Positions 25,065 through 35,589 of a stretch of DNA of 64,000 bases are shown piece by piece. Source of the DNA: Serratia nevei (GTDB lineage Bacteria > Pseudomonadota > Gammaproteobacteria > Enterobacterales > Enterobacteriaceae). The position numbers and the translations under genes were made by a program. The notes under the pieces are model-generated. The model saw only the letters and a program-made list of their open reading frames with translations. It was not told the DNA's origin and made no database searches. The stretch lies in contig NZ_JAMYWQ010000004.1 of the NCBI RefSeq assembly GCF_024160145.1, positions 1 through 64,000 of the forward strand, written 5' to 3'. The first letter of the stretch is position 1. The number at the start of each line of letters is the position of its first letter.

Positions 25065-25403
25065 TTACAGTGCCGACTCGTCGGTTTCGCCGGTGCGAAT
25101 GCGGATCACGCGTTGCAACTCGGCAACGAAGATTTTGCCGTCGCCGATTTTGCCGGTGTAGGCAGCTTTGCTAATCACATCAACCACGTCATCCAACTGA
25201 TCGTCGGCGATGGCGATGTCGATTTTGACCTTGGGCAGGAAGTTGACGTTATATTCGGCGCCGCGATACAGCTCGGCGTGCCCCTTCTGGCGGCCAAAGC
25301 CCTTTACTTCGGTTACGGTCAACCCCTGAATGCCCACGGAGGACAGAGCCTCGCGCACGTCCTCCAGCTTGAACGGTTTGATTACCACGGTCACCAGCTT
25401 CAT
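25065..25403 (-). CDS. glnK: Nitrogen regulatory PII protein GlnK
   Basis: A 112-residue trimeric signalling protein that reads ATP/ADP and 2-oxoglutarate and closes AmtB when nitrogen is plentiful. The start MKLVTVVIKPFKLEDVREAL and the T-loop with Tyr51, the uridylylation site (AELYRGAEY), are conserved, as is GDGKIFV in the B-loop. The start at 25403 is fixed by the PII N-terminus. First gene of glnK-amtB, under NtrC control as judged from the upstream sites. Confidence 0.98.
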   Translation of the reverse strand: MKLVTVVIKPFKLEDVREALSSVGIQGLTVTEVKGFGRQKGHAELYRGAEYNVNFLPKVKIDIAIADDQLDDVVDVISKAAYTGKIGDGKIFVAELQRVIRIRTGETDESAL

Positions 25404-25455
25404 ATTGCCCCTCCACGAATTAAGCCCAAACTCACCCCTGGTACGCGTGATATGT

Positions 25456-25471
25456 AGCAAGGCCTGTGCCA
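25456..25471 (-). promoter_or_regulatory. Sigma-54 promoter of glnK-amtB
   Basis: The minus strand reads TGGCACAGGCCTTGCT, a full match to the sigma-54 -24/-12 pattern (TGGCAC, five bases, TTGCT). It ends about 53 bases before the glnK start. Confidence 0.88.
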
Positions 25472-25563
25472 AATTTGATTTCGCATGATGATTCAACGGA
25501 TTAGCGGGAACGCGGGCGCCGCCGCGCCGCCGCACAGTACCGATACCTTGAATGGGTTAAATA

Positions 25564-25586
25564 ATGCGCACCGATTTGGTGCGCAT
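25564..25586. promoter_or_regulatory. NtrC-binding palindrome upstream of glnK
   Basis: ATGCGCACC-GATTT-GGTGCGCAT is a perfect inverted repeat of the NtrC GCACC-N5-GGTGC type. It is centred about 110 bases upstream of the sigma-54 promoter, a normal enhancer distance. Confidence 0.75.
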
Positions 25587-25684
25587 CGCGTCGAAAAAGT
25601 GCAGAAAGGGGGCGTAGCACAGGCGGGTTGCCTGCTTGTGGTGCGTTGGAAAGAAAGAAGGGCCGCGCTAGCGACCCCCGGAAA

Positions 25685-27463
25685 TCAGGCGGGCAGGCTC
25701 TCCTCGCGAACCGCCTCCGCCAGCTGTTCGCCCGCCAGCTGCAGCTGGTACATCTGGTAGTAGCGCCCCTGTTGCGCCAGCAGCTGCTGATGGTTGCCCT
25801 GCTCCACCGCCTGGCCGCGATGCAGCACCAGGATGGAATCGGCATCGACGATGGTCGACAGCCGGTGGGCGATCACCACCAGCGTGGTGTGCTCGCGGAT
25901 AGCACGCAACGCGCGCTGGATCGCCTGTTCGGTGCCCGAGTCGATATTGGCGGTCGCCTCGTCGAGGATCAGGATCTGCGGCGCCTGCACCAATACTCGC
26001 GCCATCGCCAGCAGCTGTTTCTGCCCGACCGACAGGTTATTGCCCTGCTCCCCCAGCCGGGTGTGAATACCCTGCGGGAAGCCGCGCACCAGACTCGCCA
26101 GCTGCACCGTTTCCAGCGCCCGCCACACGGCGTCTTCCTCGATGTTACGCCCCAGCGTGACGTTGGCCAGCACCGAATCGGCGATCACCACCGGATCCTG
26201 CTGCACCATCGCCACGCCCTGGCGCAGCGTGCGGTGCGACAGGCTGGAGATCGGGCGGCCGTCGAGGCGCACTTCCCCCTCGCTGACCGGGTAGTAGCCC
26301 ATCAGCAGGTTGGCCAAAGTGCTCTTGCCGCTGCCGGTATGCCCGACCAGCGCCACGAAGCCGCGCGAAGGCACCGCCAGCGAAATATGCTGCAGCACCT
26401 TTTTGTCCGCGCGGTAGGCGAAGCTCAGATCGGTGATGTCGATGCGTCCGCCGGCCAGCGGACGATCGTCGGCGCCGTAACTCTGCTGGCAGCGATCCAT
26501 CAGCTCGAAGATGCGCTCGCCGGCCACCACCGCCTGCTGCAGGATCGACTGCTGCGATGTCAGCTCGATCAGCGGTTCGTTCAGGCGCCCCAGGTAGTTG
26601 ATGAAGGCGTAGAGCACCCCGACGCCAATCACGCCCTCGCCGCTGAAGCCGAACAGCATCAGCAGGCCGCACAGCACCAGCGCCGAAAACAGGCTGAGCA
26701 GCGGCCGCAGCAGGAAGCCGTCGAGCCGCAGGGTCTGCATGCGCGCAAGATAATGCGACTGGCTGGCGGCGCTCATGCGCTCGCCGAAGCGCACCTGCTG
26801 GCGGAACTGCTGAATCACGCCCATGCCGTTGATCACTTCGTTGAAACCGTCGTTGATGTCCGCCAGATAGCTGCGCACCCGGCGCACGATCGGCGTGCTG
26901 TAATATTGATAGATGCCCATTACCACAAACACCGCCGGGAAGATGCAGACCGCCACCAGCGCCATGCGCCAGTCGAGGCTGAACATCGCCACCAGCATGG
27001 CGCCGATCAGCGCAGCGCTTTTCAGCACCGTGGAGACCACCATCACGTACAGATCCTTGATCACCTCGGTGTCATTGGTAACGCGCGAGATCAATTGCCC
27101 GACCGGCTGCGTGTCGAAGGCGCTGAGCGGCTGGCGCAGCGCGGCGTCCATCACGTCGGTGCGCAGCCGCTGCACCACCCCCACCGCCGCCTGGTTGAAC
27201 AGCAGCGCCTGGAAATAGTGCAGCGCCGCCGCCAGCAGTTCCAGCAGAATGTAAGCCGCCGCCAGCCCGCCGACGATCATCAGCGGCAGCTGCCCTTTGG
27301 CGACATAGTTATCGATAAAATAGCTCACCAGGATCGGCCCGGCGACTTCCGCCGCCGCCGCGACCCACAGCATCAACACCGCCAGCCCCAGCGGTTTACG
27401 GTACGGCGAGCCATAGGCCAGCAGCCGCTTCAGCGTCGGCCACAGCTTTTGCACTTTATTCAT
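25685..27463 (-). CDS. mdlB: Multidrug-type ABC exporter subunit MdlB
   Basis: A 592-residue half-transporter with an N-terminal six-span ABC exporter domain (about 20-310) and an ATPase domain (about 340-580). Walker A is [10 protein letters not shown], the signature is LSVGQKQLL (degenerate from LSGGQ), and Walker B is [10 protein letters not shown]. It overlaps the mdlA end by eight bases, so the two likely form a heterodimer, as in E. coli. The substrate is not established. Confidence 0.95.
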   Translation of the reverse strand: MNKVQKLWPTLKRLLAYGSPYRKPLGLAVLMLWVAAAAEVAGPILVSYFIDNYVAKGQLPLMIVGGLAAAYILLELLAAALHYFQALLFNQAAVGVVQRLRTDVMDAALRQPLSAFDTQPVGQLISRVTNDTEVIKDLYVMVVSTVLKSAALIGAMLVAMFSLDWRMALVAVCIFPAVFVVMGIYQYYSTPIVRRVRSYLADINDGFNEVINGMGVIQQFRQQVRFGERMSAASQSHYLARMQTLRLDGFLLRPLLSLFSALVLCGLLMLFGFSGEGVIGVGVLYAFINYLGRLNEPLIELTSQQSILQQAVVAGERIFELMDRCQQSYGADDRPLAGGRIDITDLSFAYRADKKVLQHISLAVPSRGFVALVGHTGSGKSTLANLLMGYYPVSEGEVRLDGRPISSLSHRTLRQGVAMVQQDPVVIADSVLANVTLGRNIEEDAVWRALETVQLASLVRGFPQGIHTRLGEQGNNLSVGQKQLLAMARVLVQAPQILILDEATANIDSGTEQAIQRALRAIREHTTLVVIAHRLSTIVDADSILVLHRGQAVEQGNHQQLLAQQGRYYQMYQLQLAGEQLAEAVREESLPA

Positions 27464-29231
27464 CGGCCAACGCCTCCTCGCCGTTTTCCGGCGCTTCGTC
27501 CAGCGCCGCTTCCAGCTGCTGATACCGGTACATATCGCGATACCAGCCCGGTTGCGCCGCCAGCGCCGCCGGATCGCCGCGCTGCGCTACGCCACCGTGC
27601 TGCATCACCAGGATCTCGCTGGCTTCAGCCAGCGCCGACAGCCGGTGCGCGCTGATGATCACCGTGCGATCTTGCCCCCAGCTGCGCAGGTTGTGCAGGA
27701 TCTGGTGTTCGGTGCGGCCGTCCACCGCCGACAGCGCGTCGTCGAGGATCAGGATCTCCGCATCCAGCAGCAGCGCACGCGCAATGGAGATGCGCTGTTT
27801 CTGGCCGCCCGACAGCATTACGCCGCGTTCGCCCACCTCGGTGTCATAGCCCTGCGGCAGCCGCAGAATGTCCTCATGGACGCTGGCCAACCGCGCCGCC
27901 TGTTCGATCTGCGCCTGCGTCGCCCCCGGATGGCCCAGCGCGATATTGTTCGCCACGGTATCGGAAAACAGGAACGGCGTCTGGCTCACCACCGACAGCC
28001 GCGAACGCCAGTCGTCGAGTTTGACCTGCGGCAACGGCAGGCCGTGATAGCGGATCTGCCCTTGGTCGACGTCGAACTGACGCTGGATCAGCGACAGCAG
28101 CGTCGACTTGCCGGCACCGGTCGGCCCGCACAGCCCCAGCATCTGCCCCGGCTTCAGCGTCAGCGCCACGTCATGCAGCGCCGGTTGTCGGTTTTCCGGG
28201 TAGTGGAACGCGTGAATTTCCACCTCCAGCACGCCGCGCCCGGCCGGCAGCGCCTGCGGGCCGTCCTGCACCGCCGGCGCCTCGTCGAGCAGGCTGCGGA
28301 TGCGGCCGTAGGCCGCGCTGCCGCGCTCGACGATGTTGAACATCCAGGCCAGCGCCAGCATCGGCCAGATCATCAGGCCGAGGTACATCACAAAGCTGGT
28401 CAGTTGCCCGAGCGTCAGCGACCCATTCACCACCATCCAGCTGCCGCCGCCGATGGCCAGCAGGTTAGAGGCACCGATGGCGATATAAATGGTCGGATCG
28501 AAGCGCGCATCCACCCGCGCCACGTGCATATTCTTGGCGCCGGTCTGCGCCGCCACCTCAGCAAAGCGGTTGGATTGGTGATCTTCCAACCCGAAGGCCT
28601 TGATCATGCGGATGCTGGTCATGCTTTCCTGCGCCTGATCGTTCAGGCTGGAAAACGCCGCCTGCGCCGATTTAAAGCGCTGATGCAGCTGGTCGCCGTA
28701 ATATTTGATGGCGATCGCCATCAGCGGCATCGGGATCAACGCCAGCACCGTCAGCTGCCAGCTGATTTGGGTGCTCATCACCACCAGCACCACCAACCCC
28801 ATCACCAGCGAATCCACCAGCGTCAGCACGCCTTCGCCGGCGGCGAACACCACGCGGTCCACGTCGTTGGTGGCGCGCGCCATCAGATCGCCGGTGCGGT
28901 GGCGCAGGTAGAACGCCGGGTTTTGCCGGCTGAGCTGGCGGTAAAAGTTTTCGCGCAGCTCGACCGCCAGCTGGTAGGACGCGCCGAACAGCAGCACCCG
29001 CCACACATAGCGCAGCAGGTAAACGACGATCGCGGTGCCGATCATCAGCCCGAGCCAGGCCATCAGCACGCCGGTAGACATCTGTTTTTCGGTGACGCCG
29101 TCCACGATGATGCCGACCAGCTTAGGCGGCAGCAGCTGCAGGATGGCGATGACGATCAGCAATACCACCGCCCCGAGGTAGCGGCGCCACTCCCGGCGGA
29201 AGTACCAGCCGATTTGTGCAAATAATCTCAC
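27456..29231 (-). CDS. mdlA: Multidrug-type ABC exporter subunit MdlA
   Basis: A 591-residue half-transporter beginning [20 protein letters not shown], almost as in E. coli MdlA, from a GTG at 29231. The six-span domain is followed by an ATPase with Walker [12 protein letters not shown], signature LSGGQKQRI and Walker [11 protein letters not shown]; Asp replaces the usual catalytic Glu after Walker B, a common asymmetry in heterodimeric exporters. It lies downstream of decR on the same strand with a gap of about 90 bases. Confidence 0.95.
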   Translation of the reverse strand: MRLFAQIGWYFRREWRRYLGAVVLLIVIAILQLLPPKLVGIIVDGVTEKQMSTGVLMAWLGLMIGTAIVVYLLRYVWRVLLFGASYQLAVELRENFYRQLSRQNPAFYLRHRTGDLMARATNDVDRVVFAAGEGVLTLVDSLVMGLVVLVVMSTQISWQLTVLALIPMPLMAIAIKYYGDQLHQRFKSAQAAFSSLNDQAQESMTSIRMIKAFGLEDHQSNRFAEVAAQTGAKNMHVARVDARFDPTIYIAIGASNLLAIGGGSWMVVNGSLTLGQLTSFVMYLGLMIWPMLALAWMFNIVERGSAAYGRIRSLLDEAPAVQDGPQALPAGRGVLEVEIHAFHYPENRQPALHDVALTLKPGQMLGLCGPTGAGKSTLLSLIQRQFDVDQGQIRYHGLPLPQVKLDDWRSRLSVVSQTPFLFSDTVANNIALGHPGATQAQIEQAARLASVHEDILRLPQGYDTEVGERGVMLSGGQKQRISIARALLLDAEILILDDALSAVDGRTEHQILHNLRSWGQDRTVIISAHRLSALAEASEILVMQHGGVAQRGDPAALAAQPGWYRDMYRYQQLEAALDEAPENGEEALADE

Positions 29232-29323
29232 GCAGTTTGATTCCAGGGTTTTATGGGATTTGTCTCTTTTTCTGCTTCAGCAGAGCAGGATACCACCGTT
29301 GAGCCGCCCGTCCGGTGAACTTT

Positions 29324-29785
29324 TCACTCCGGCACCGGCAGCGCGGTGGTGTATTTGATTTTTTCCATGGCAAAGCTTGAGGTGACATCGATGAGGCCCG
29401 GTACGCCATTCACCAGGCGCTTATAGAAGCCGTCGTAGCTTTTCATGTCCGCCACTTCGACCTGCATCAGATAGTCGTACTCCCCCGCCATGCGGTAGAA
29501 CGCCAGCACTTCGGGCATCTGGCTGGTCAGTTGCACAAACGCCTGATACCACTCGCTGCTGTGCTGCTGGGTCTTGATCAGCACGAACGCCGTCAGCCCC
29601 AGGCCGAGCTTTTCGTTATCCAGCAGCGCCACCCGGCCGCGGATATAGCCCTCGTCTTCCAGGCGCTTCAGCCGTTTCCAGCACGGCGTCGAGGTCAAAT
29701 TGACCGCATCGGCCAGCGCCTGCAGCGACTGGGTGCAATCTTGCTGCAGCATGCACAGCAGCTTACGGTCTGTTTTATCTAACAT
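29324..29785 (-). CDS. decR: Lrp/AsnC-family cysteine-responsive regulator DecR
   Basis: A 153-residue Lrp-type regulator with an N-terminal winged helix ([38 protein letters not shown]) and a C-terminal RAM ligand domain. E. coli DecR (YbaO) activates cysteine detoxification genes. Here it is transcribed away from a Cds1-type cysteine desulfhydrase gene 122 bases off, a classic regulator-target layout. ATG 29785 is chosen over a GTG three codons earlier since all homologues begin at MLDKxD. Confidence 0.93.
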   Translation of the reverse strand: MLDKTDRKLLCMLQQDCTQSLQALADAVNLTSTPCWKRLKRLEDEGYIRGRVALLDNEKLGLGLTAFVLIKTQQHSSEWYQAFVQLTSQMPEVLAFYRMAGEYDYLMQVEVADMKSYDGFYKRLVNGVPGLIDVTSSFAMEKIKYTTALPVPE

Positions 29786-29907
29786 AGCGGCCACCAGGAG
29801 AAAAATTTTCTCTCATTAGGCGATTAAACAGGGAAAATGGCAATCCTTTTTTCCTGTCGACAGGCTATGCTACGCCATAAACCAGCCCCCTATTTTGAGG
29901 CCAAATC

Positions 29908-30948
29908 ATGACAAACTCTTGGGTAAAATATGCTATCGGTGAAATAGAAGCGGATTTTCAGCGCTCCGCCGATACGCACCTGATTCGCCTGAACCTGCCG
30001 GCGTTTCCCGGCATCTGCCTGTATTTGAAGGACGAGAGCACCCACCCGACCGGCAGCCTGAAACACCGCCTGGCGCGCTCGCTGTTCCTTTATGGCCTGT
30101 GCAACGGCTGGATCACCGAGAACACCACCATCATCGAGGCCTCTTCCGGCAGCACCGCGGTGTCCGAAGCCTACTTCGCCCGCCTGATCGGCCTGCCGTT
30201 CATCGCGGTGATGCCGTCCTGCACCGCGCGCCGCAAGGTGGAGCAGATCGCCTTTTACGGCGGCCGCTGTCACTTCGTCGATCACGCCGCCCAGATCTAC
30301 GCCGCCTCCGAACAGTTGGCGAAAGAGCTGGACGGCCACTATATGGACCAGTTCACCTACGCCGAACGCGCCACCGACTGGCGCGGCAACAACAACATCG
30401 CCGACAGCATCTTCCGCCAGATGGCGCGTGAACCCTTCCCGGTGCCGAAACATATCGTGATGAGCGCCGGCACCGGCGGCACCTCCGCCACGCTGGGGCG
30501 CTACATCCGCTATCAGGGGCACGACACCCAATTGACGGTGGTCGATCCGGAAAACTCGGTGTTCTATGACTGCTTCCACCACGGCGATCGCACTCTGATC
30601 GGCAGCTGCGGCAGCCGTATCGAAGGCATCGGCCGCCCGCGCGCCGAGCCGTCGTTCATCCCTTCGGTGGTCGACAACATGCTGCGGGTGCCGGATGCCG
30701 CCAGCGTCGCCACCATTCACTGGCTGGAAGCCGTGCTCGGCCGCAAGGTCGGTGCCTCCACCGGCACCAACGTCTGGGGCGCGCTGCAGCTGGCGAAACA
30801 GATGCGGGAAAACGGCGAGCAAGGGTCGATCGTCACCCTGCTGTGCGACAGCGGCGAGCGTTATCTGGATACCTATTACAACCCGGAATGGGTCAGCAAC
30901 AACATCGGCGATCTACAGCCGTATCTGGCGCAGCTGGCGGATTTGTAA
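29908..30948 (+). CDS. cds1: PLP-dependent L-cysteine desulfhydrase (Cds1-like)
   Basis: A 346-residue fold-type II PLP enzyme that probably degrades cysteine to pyruvate, ammonia and sulfide. The Schiff-base Lys is Lys52 in [11 protein letters not shown]; the substrate loop SSGSTAVSE follows at 79-87 and the phosphate cradle [10 protein letters not shown] near 190. The sequence matches the Cds1 subgroup ([40 protein letters not shown]) rather than CysK. GAGG before the ATG supports the start. It is divergent from decR and is absent at this place in E. coli K-12, where cof and decR are neighbours. Confidence 0.85.
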   Translation: MTNSWVKYAIGEIEADFQRSADTHLIRLNLPAFPGICLYLKDESTHPTGSLKHRLARSLFLYGLCNGWITENTTIIEASSGSTAVSEAYFARLIGLPFIAVMPSCTARRKVEQIAFYGGRCHFVDHAAQIYAASEQLAKELDGHYMDQFTYAERATDWRGNNNIADSIFRQMAREPFPVPKHIVMSAGTGGTSATLGRYIRYQGHDTQLTVVDPENSVFYDCFHHGDRTLIGSCGSRIEGIGRPRAEPSFIPSVVDNMLRVPDAASVATIHWLEAVLGRKVGASTGTNVWGALQLAKQMRENGEQGSIVTLLCDSGERYLDTYYNPEWVSNNIGDLQPYLAQLADL

Positions 30949-30968
30949 CGCCAGGCTCCGGATAAAAA

Positions 30969-30990
30969 AAAGCCGGGTAGTCAAACCCGG
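30969..30990 (-). terminator. Terminator between cds1 and cof
   Basis: GCCGGGT and ACCCGGC pair between two convergent genes. On the minus strand the hairpin is followed by eight T, so it is a good terminator for cof. Confidence 0.7.
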
Positions 30991-31008
30991 CCGGCTGTAA
31001 GGAGAACC

Positions 31009-31833
31009 TCATTCTTCGGGGGAATAGGTGAGGCAAGGTGAACGCAGCCAATGTTGTAAATAGTGGGCCACCGCCTGTTGCTGGCAATGGCCGATAACCG
31101 GTAGCTGCGGCAGCAGGGATTTCAGCTGCGGCAGGGCGTTGCCCATCACCACGCCGTGCCCCACCGCCCCCAGCATCTCTTTGTCGTTCATCGCGTCGCC
31201 GAACGCCATGCAGTCGGCCATCGTCAGCCCCAGATGGCGGCTCAGCCGGTCCAGCGCCGTGCCTTTGTTGCAACCGAGCGGCAGCACTTCCAGACAGTCG
31301 TAAGCGGAAAAGCACAGGTCTGCCTCGTCGCCCAGCTGTGCCCGCAGCTGCACCTGCAACGCCAACAGCTCCTCATGCGGCGCGACAAAGCACACCTTGC
31401 TGTTGCCGAACGCCGGCAGGCGGCGCACGTCGGCCAGCTGAAAACGAAAGCCGCTCAGGTGGTGCGCCCGCAGCATCTCTTCCGGCACGGGAAACTCGGT
31501 CAGCCAACCTTCATCGCGGAACACATGCATGCTGGCGCGGGTGCGCCAATGATGATGCAGCACCTCTTCGGCGACCGCCGCCGGCAGATCGGTGGCGTGC
31601 AGCTGTTGGCCGCGGTTGTCATACACTCGCGTGCCGTTGCCGGTGATCAGGTAACCCCGCAACCCCAGCTGCGCCATGATCGGCTGCGCGTCGAGGTAAT
31701 GCCGCCCGGTGGCGAACGTCACCACCATCTCCCGCTCCACCAGCTGGTTCAGCACCGCCAGCGTTTCCGGGCCAACCCGGTGATCCGGCATCAACAGCGT
31801 GCCGTCCATATCGAAAGCTGCCAGGCGATACAT
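31009..31833 (-). CDS. cof: HMP-PP phosphatase Cof (HAD family)
   Basis: A 274-residue HAD-superfamily phosphatase (IIB cap) that acts on the thiamine precursor HMP-PP and other sugar phosphates. Motif I is FDMDGTLL at 7-14, motif II TFATGRH, the Lys of motif III is in CNKGTAL, and motif IV is [13 protein letters not shown] 31833 gives the usual [13 protein letters not shown] start. It is divergent from ybaE, as in E. coli. Confidence 0.95.
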   Translation of the reverse strand: MYRLAAFDMDGTLLMPDHRVGPETLAVLNQLVEREMVVTFATGRHYLDAQPIMAQLGLRGYLITGNGTRVYDNRGQQLHATDLPAAVAEEVLHHHWRTRASMHVFRDEGWLTEFPVPEEMLRAHHLSGFRFQLADVRRLPAFGNSKVCFVAPHEELLALQVQLRAQLGDEADLCFSAYDCLEVLPLGCNKGTALDRLSRHLGLTMADCMAFGDAMNDKEMLGAVGHGVVMGNALPQLKSLLPQLPVIGHCQQQAVAHYLQHWLRSPCLTYSPEE

Positions 31834-31937
31834 AAAGACCTCTTGAATGTGAACGCGATTACAATCCGTGCAGTATGGGATGGTATTTGCGGAAGTAATA
31901 GTGAACAATTTGAAAAAACTGTTCCGGATTTTTGCCC

Positions 31938-33653
31938 ATGCGCCTGGTTCACCGTCTCAGCCAATATCAACGCCTGTACCAACAGCTCGGCAACGTGCCG
32001 GTCGCCGTGACGATCGGCGAGCTGGCGGCGATGTTCTACTGCAGCGAACGGCACGCCCGCACGCTGGTGCAACAGCTGCAGGATCAGGGCTGGCTGAGCT
32101 GGCATTCGCAGCCCGGCCGCGGCAAACGCGCCCGCCTGCACTGCCTGAAAACCCCGGATGAACTGCGCGCGCAGCTGCTGCAACAGCTGCTGCAACAGGG
32201 CAACCATCAGGGGGCGCTGGAGATGGCGCAGCTCGATCCGCAGCACCTGCAGGATCTGCTCAGCCCGCACCTCGGCGGGCAATGGCAGGCCGGCAGCCCG
32301 ACGCTGCGCATTCCCTATTACCGCACGCTGGAAGCGCTCGACCCACTCACGCTGACCGGCCGCGCCGAGCAACATCTGGTATCGACCCTGCACGCCGGGC
32401 TGACCCGCCTGATGACCGGTAACCCGGAACCGCAACCCGATCTGGCGCACCACTGGCAGATTGGCGAGCACGGCCTGCGCTGGCGCTTCTTTCTACGCAG
32501 CCAGCTGCGCTGGCACAACGGTGAAGCGCTGACCGGCCAACAGCTGCTGCAAACGCTGGAAAAACTGCAGCGCCACCCGCGCAGCCAACCCAGCCTGGCC
32601 AACGTCGCGCACATCAGCCTGCCGCATCCGCTGTGCATCCAGTTCGATCTGCACCTGGCGGACTACTGGCTGGCCCACCGGCTGGCGGAGCTGCCTTGCC
32701 TGATGACCCACCCGGAGCTGCCGGCCATCGGCGCCGGCCCGTTCAAGCTGGCATTGAATGAACCGCAGCTGGTGCGGCTGGAACAGCACGCCGGTTACCA
32801 TCTGCAGCATCCGTATCTGGACACCATCGAATACTGGATCACCCCCGACCTGCCCACCGCCGGCGCCGACACCAGCTGCCAGCATCCGGTGCGCATCACC
32901 ATCGGCCAGCAAGACGATTTGGCACAGGCCCGGCCGGTGCAGCGCAGCATGAGCCTGGGCTGGTGCTACCTGGCGCTGAACCTGCGCCACGGCGTGCTGA
33001 GCGAAGCCCAGGGGCAAAAGCTGCTGATGCTGATCCAACAGTCCGGCCTGCTGAGCCGTCTGCCGATCCCCAACAGCGTGATCACCCCCAGTCATGAAAT
33101 GCTGCCCGGCTGGCGTATCCCCAGCCAACGGATTGAGGAAGATGTCCCCCTGCCTGCCCGGCTGACGCTGCTGTATCGGCCGCCGGTCGAGCTGGAAACG
33201 GTGACGGTCGCGTTGCAACGGTTGTTGGCGCAGCACGGCTGCGAGCTGGAGGTGCGCTACTACGCCGGCAAACGCTGGCAAAGCGAGGCGCAGATCGCCC
33301 AGGCCGACCTGCTGCTGGCGGATAACCTGATCGGCGAAGCGCCGGAGGCGACGCTGGAAAGTTGGCTGCGGCAGGATACGCTGTGGCGCGGCATCCTGAC
33401 GGAAAGCCGCTGGCAGCAGCAACAGGAGACGCTGCGGCAGATCCAGCAGCTGCAGGCGCAGCAACCGCGCTTCGCACAGCTGCAGGCTTATTATCAACGG
33501 CTGATGGCCGCCGCCATCATCACACCGCTGTTTCACTACCAGTACCAGATCAGCGCGCCGCCGCGCATGCATGGCGTCACGCTGACCGCCCACGGCTGGT
33601 TCGATTTTTGCCAGGCGTGGCTGCCGCCGCCGGTGGACGACGCCCCGGCCTAA
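31938..33653 (+). CDS. ybaE: SgrR-family transcriptional regulator YbaE
   Basis: A 571-residue protein with an N-terminal winged-helix domain (about 1-115; [19 protein letters not shown]) and a C-terminal solute-binding-protein fold (about 160-560; the SBP_bac_5 type, e.g. [12 protein letters not shown]). SgrR uses the latter to sense sugar-phosphate stress; the ligand of YbaE is unknown. ATG 31938 is the first good start; a TTG two codons earlier is possible. The gene lies between cof and queC as in E. coli. Confidence 0.9.
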   Translation: MRLVHRLSQYQRLYQQLGNVPVAVTIGELAAMFYCSERHARTLVQQLQDQGWLSWHSQPGRGKRARLHCLKTPDELRAQLLQQLLQQGNHQGALEMAQLDPQHLQDLLSPHLGGQWQAGSPTLRIPYYRTLEALDPLTLTGRAEQHLVSTLHAGLTRLMTGNPEPQPDLAHHWQIGEHGLRWRFFLRSQLRWHNGEALTGQQLLQTLEKLQRHPRSQPSLANVAHISLPHPLCIQFDLHLADYWLAHRLAELPCLMTHPELPAIGAGPFKLALNEPQLVRLEQHAGYHLQHPYLDTIEYWITPDLPTAGADTSCQHPVRITIGQQDDLAQARPVQRSMSLGWCYLALNLRHGVLSEAQGQKLLMLIQQSGLLSRLPIPNSVITPSHEMLPGWRIPSQRIEEDVPLPARLTLLYRPPVELETVTVALQRLLAQHGCELEVRYYAGKRWQSEAQIAQADLLLADNLIGEAPEATLESWLRQDTLWRGILTESRWQQQQETLRQIQQLQAQQPRFAQLQAYYQRLMAAAIITPLFHYQYQISAPPRMHGVTLTAHGWFDFCQAWLPPPVDDAPA

Positions 33654-33768
33654 GCCGAACCGCCCTGCGCCTGGCGGCTCTTTCTGCTACTATTGTCGCC
33701 GCAACGCAATTTTTATCCTGCCGCCCGAATGTGTATCGGGAATGGCCAAAGCCCAAAAAGGTGATTTT

Positions 33769-34467
33769 ATGAAGCGCGCGGTTGTCGTTTTTAGCGGTGG
33801 ACAAGACTCCACGACCTGCTTGATCCAGGCATTGCAACAGTATGACGAAGTTCACTGCGTCACCTTCGATTACGGCCAGCGTCATCGCGCCGAGATTGAA
33901 GTGGCTCAAGCGCTGTCGGTGGCCCTCGGCGCCAAGGCGCACAAGGTGCTGGACGTGACACTGCTCAATGAGCTGGCCGTCAGCAGCCTGACGCGCGACA
34001 ATATTCCGGTTCCCGCCTACGATCCCAACCAGAAAAATGCGCTGCCGAGCACCTTCGTGCCGGGCCGCAACATCCTGTTCCTGACACTGGCGGCGATCTA
34101 CGCCTACCAGGTGGAAGCGGAAGCGGTGATCACGGGCGTGTGCGAAACCGATTTCTCCGGCTACCCGGATTGCCGCGACGAGTTCGTTAAAGCGCTGAAC
34201 AAAGCGGTGGCACTGGGTATCGCCCGCGATATCCGCTTCGAAACGCCGCTGATGTGGCTGAACAAGGCCGAGACCTGGGCGCTGGCGGATTATTACCACC
34301 AGCTGGACCGGGTGCGTCAGGATACGCTGACCTGCTACAACGGCATCAAGGGTGACGGCTGCGGTGAATGCGCCGCCTGCAACCTGCGCGCCAATGGCCT
34401 GACGCAGTACCGGGCCAACCAGGCGGAAGTGATGGCGGCGTTGAAACAAAAGGCCGGTCTGGCGTGA
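33769..34467 (+). CDS. queC: 7-cyano-7-deazaguanine synthase QueC
   Basis: This 232-residue ATP-dependent enzyme makes preQ0 from 7-carboxy-7-deazaguanine, a step towards queuosine in tRNA. The PP-loop SGGQDSTTC is at 9-17, and the zinc-binding Cys cluster near the C-terminus is complete ([16 protein letters not shown]). AAAAGGTG before ATG 33769 decides against the earlier in-frame ATG. Length is as in E. coli. Confidence 0.97.
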   Translation: MKRAVVVFSGGQDSTTCLIQALQQYDEVHCVTFDYGQRHRAEIEVAQALSVALGAKAHKVLDVTLLNELAVSSLTRDNIPVPAYDPNQKNALPSTFVPGRNILFLTLAAIYAYQVEAEAVITGVCETDFSGYPDCRDEFVKALNKAVALGIARDIRFETPLMWLNKAETWALADYYHQLDRVRQDTLTCYNGIKGDGCGECAACNLRANGLTQYRANQAEVMAALKQKAGLA

Positions 34468-34502
34468 GACAGTGACGGCGGCAGCCTCTGCCGCCCGTGA
34501 GC

Positions 34503-34916
34503 TTACAGTGGATTATCCTTCGGCGTGAGCGCCTCCAGGTGCTCGCGCAATTCCCCTTCGATCGGCAGCGCCCGCTGGGTTTTCAGATCGACGCACACGA
34601 AAGTCAGCAGCGCATCGGCCACCGGCGTCCCCGTCGGATCCTGCGTCACCTTTTGGCTCAGCACCCCGCTCTTGCCGTTGAGCTGCACCATCTGGCTGTC
34701 GATACGCAGCTTATCCCCCAATACCGCCGGGCTGCGGTAATTGATATTGATATTCACCACGATGAAAGCGATGTTGTTTTCCGTCATCCAGCGGAACCCG
34801 GCCTCGTTCTCCAGCCACTCCCAGCGCGCCTCTTCCAGAAACTCCAGATAGCGGGCGTTGTTAACATGCTGGTAAACATCAAGGTGATAACCGCGAACTT
34901 TGATAAAGGTTTGCAT
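34503..34916 (-). CDS. fadM: Long-chain acyl-CoA thioesterase FadM
   Basis: A 137-residue single-hotdog thioesterase that releases some long-chain acyl-CoA intermediates. The 4-HBT-type active site is visible: YHLDVYQHVNNARYLEFLEE with the catalytic Asp at about 13. ATG 34916 gives the conserved MQTxIKVRGYHLDVYQ start. It is convergent with queC. Confidence 0.96.
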   Translation of the reverse strand: MQTFIKVRGYHLDVYQHVNNARYLEFLEEARWEWLENEAGFRWMTENNIAFIVVNININYRSPAVLGDKLRIDSQMVQLNGKSGVLSQKVTQDPTGTPVADALLTFVCVDLKTQRALPIEGELREHLEALTPKDNPL

Positions 34917-35070
34917 AGGGAACGATCGCTCCTGCCTGGTGATTACAGAAAAAGGGAGCCGCATCGGCTCCCTCGCCCGTTTGGTCAACGCGCCAAACTG
35001 GTAAGACCTGTAAAATGTAGCAGAGGAGTCACGGCCTCAGCGGCATTTTGCCACACGGCCGCGAGCGGGA

Positions 35071-35451
35071 TCACATTTTCAGCCGGCTGCGGTTCTTCTC
35101 AAACAGTGCCGGCCCGATGCCCGGAACTTCCTGCAACTGTTCAACCTGGGTGAACGGCCCGTTCTGCTCGCGGTAACGCACGATGCCCTCCGCCTTCTTC
35201 AGACCGACGCCGCTCAAGGCGGCGGCCAGCTGTTCGGCAGTAGCCTGATTGATGCTGACCGCCACCTCTTCAGTTGCCTTTGTCATCACCGATTGCCCGC
35301 CATTGCTCGCCGGTGTTGAGAGCATGGGCGCCGACGCCTCGGTTTTTCCCGCCGCGGCGGCCGGCCCCGCCAGGCACAACAACAGCGCTGCCAGCGCGGC
35401 GTTAACGTAACGATGGTAACCGAAAAACGCTTTTTTCTCTGAATGTTGCAT
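35071..35451 (-). CDS. ybaV: ComEA-family helix-hairpin-helix protein YbaV
   Basis: A 126-residue exported protein. A hydrophobic signal region (about 16-34, ALAALLLCLAGPAAAA) is followed by a Ser/Thr-rich linker and a ComEA helix-hairpin-helix DNA-binding domain (SINQATAEQLAAAL, GVGLKKAEGIVRYR, LQEVPGIGPALFEKN). ComEA binds incoming DNA in competent bacteria; the role of YbaV in enterobacteria is not settled. It is in its usual place downstream of ppiD. Confidence 0.93.
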   Translation of the reverse strand: MQHSEKKAFFGYHRYVNAALAALLLCLAGPAAAAGKTEASAPMLSTPASNGGQSVMTKATEEVAVSINQATAEQLAAALSGVGLKKAEGIVRYREQNGPFTQVEQLQEVPGIGPALFEKNRSRLKM

Positions 35452-35589
35452 GCTGTATCCTCCTTGTGTGTGACAGCAAGGCTACCTTGCCGCGGCGGCG
35501 GATATTCAGCAATCGACGGATGTCAGATGTGGAAAAGGCCGCGAAGGCGGCCTTTGTTTGTTGCACTGCGTTGCAGAAAAATGCGGCGA

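Noticed and set aside
25628-27655. 675-codon + strand frame opposite mdlB
   Set aside because: Antisense shadow of a conserved ABC exporter; composition is that of a frame mirror, not a protein.
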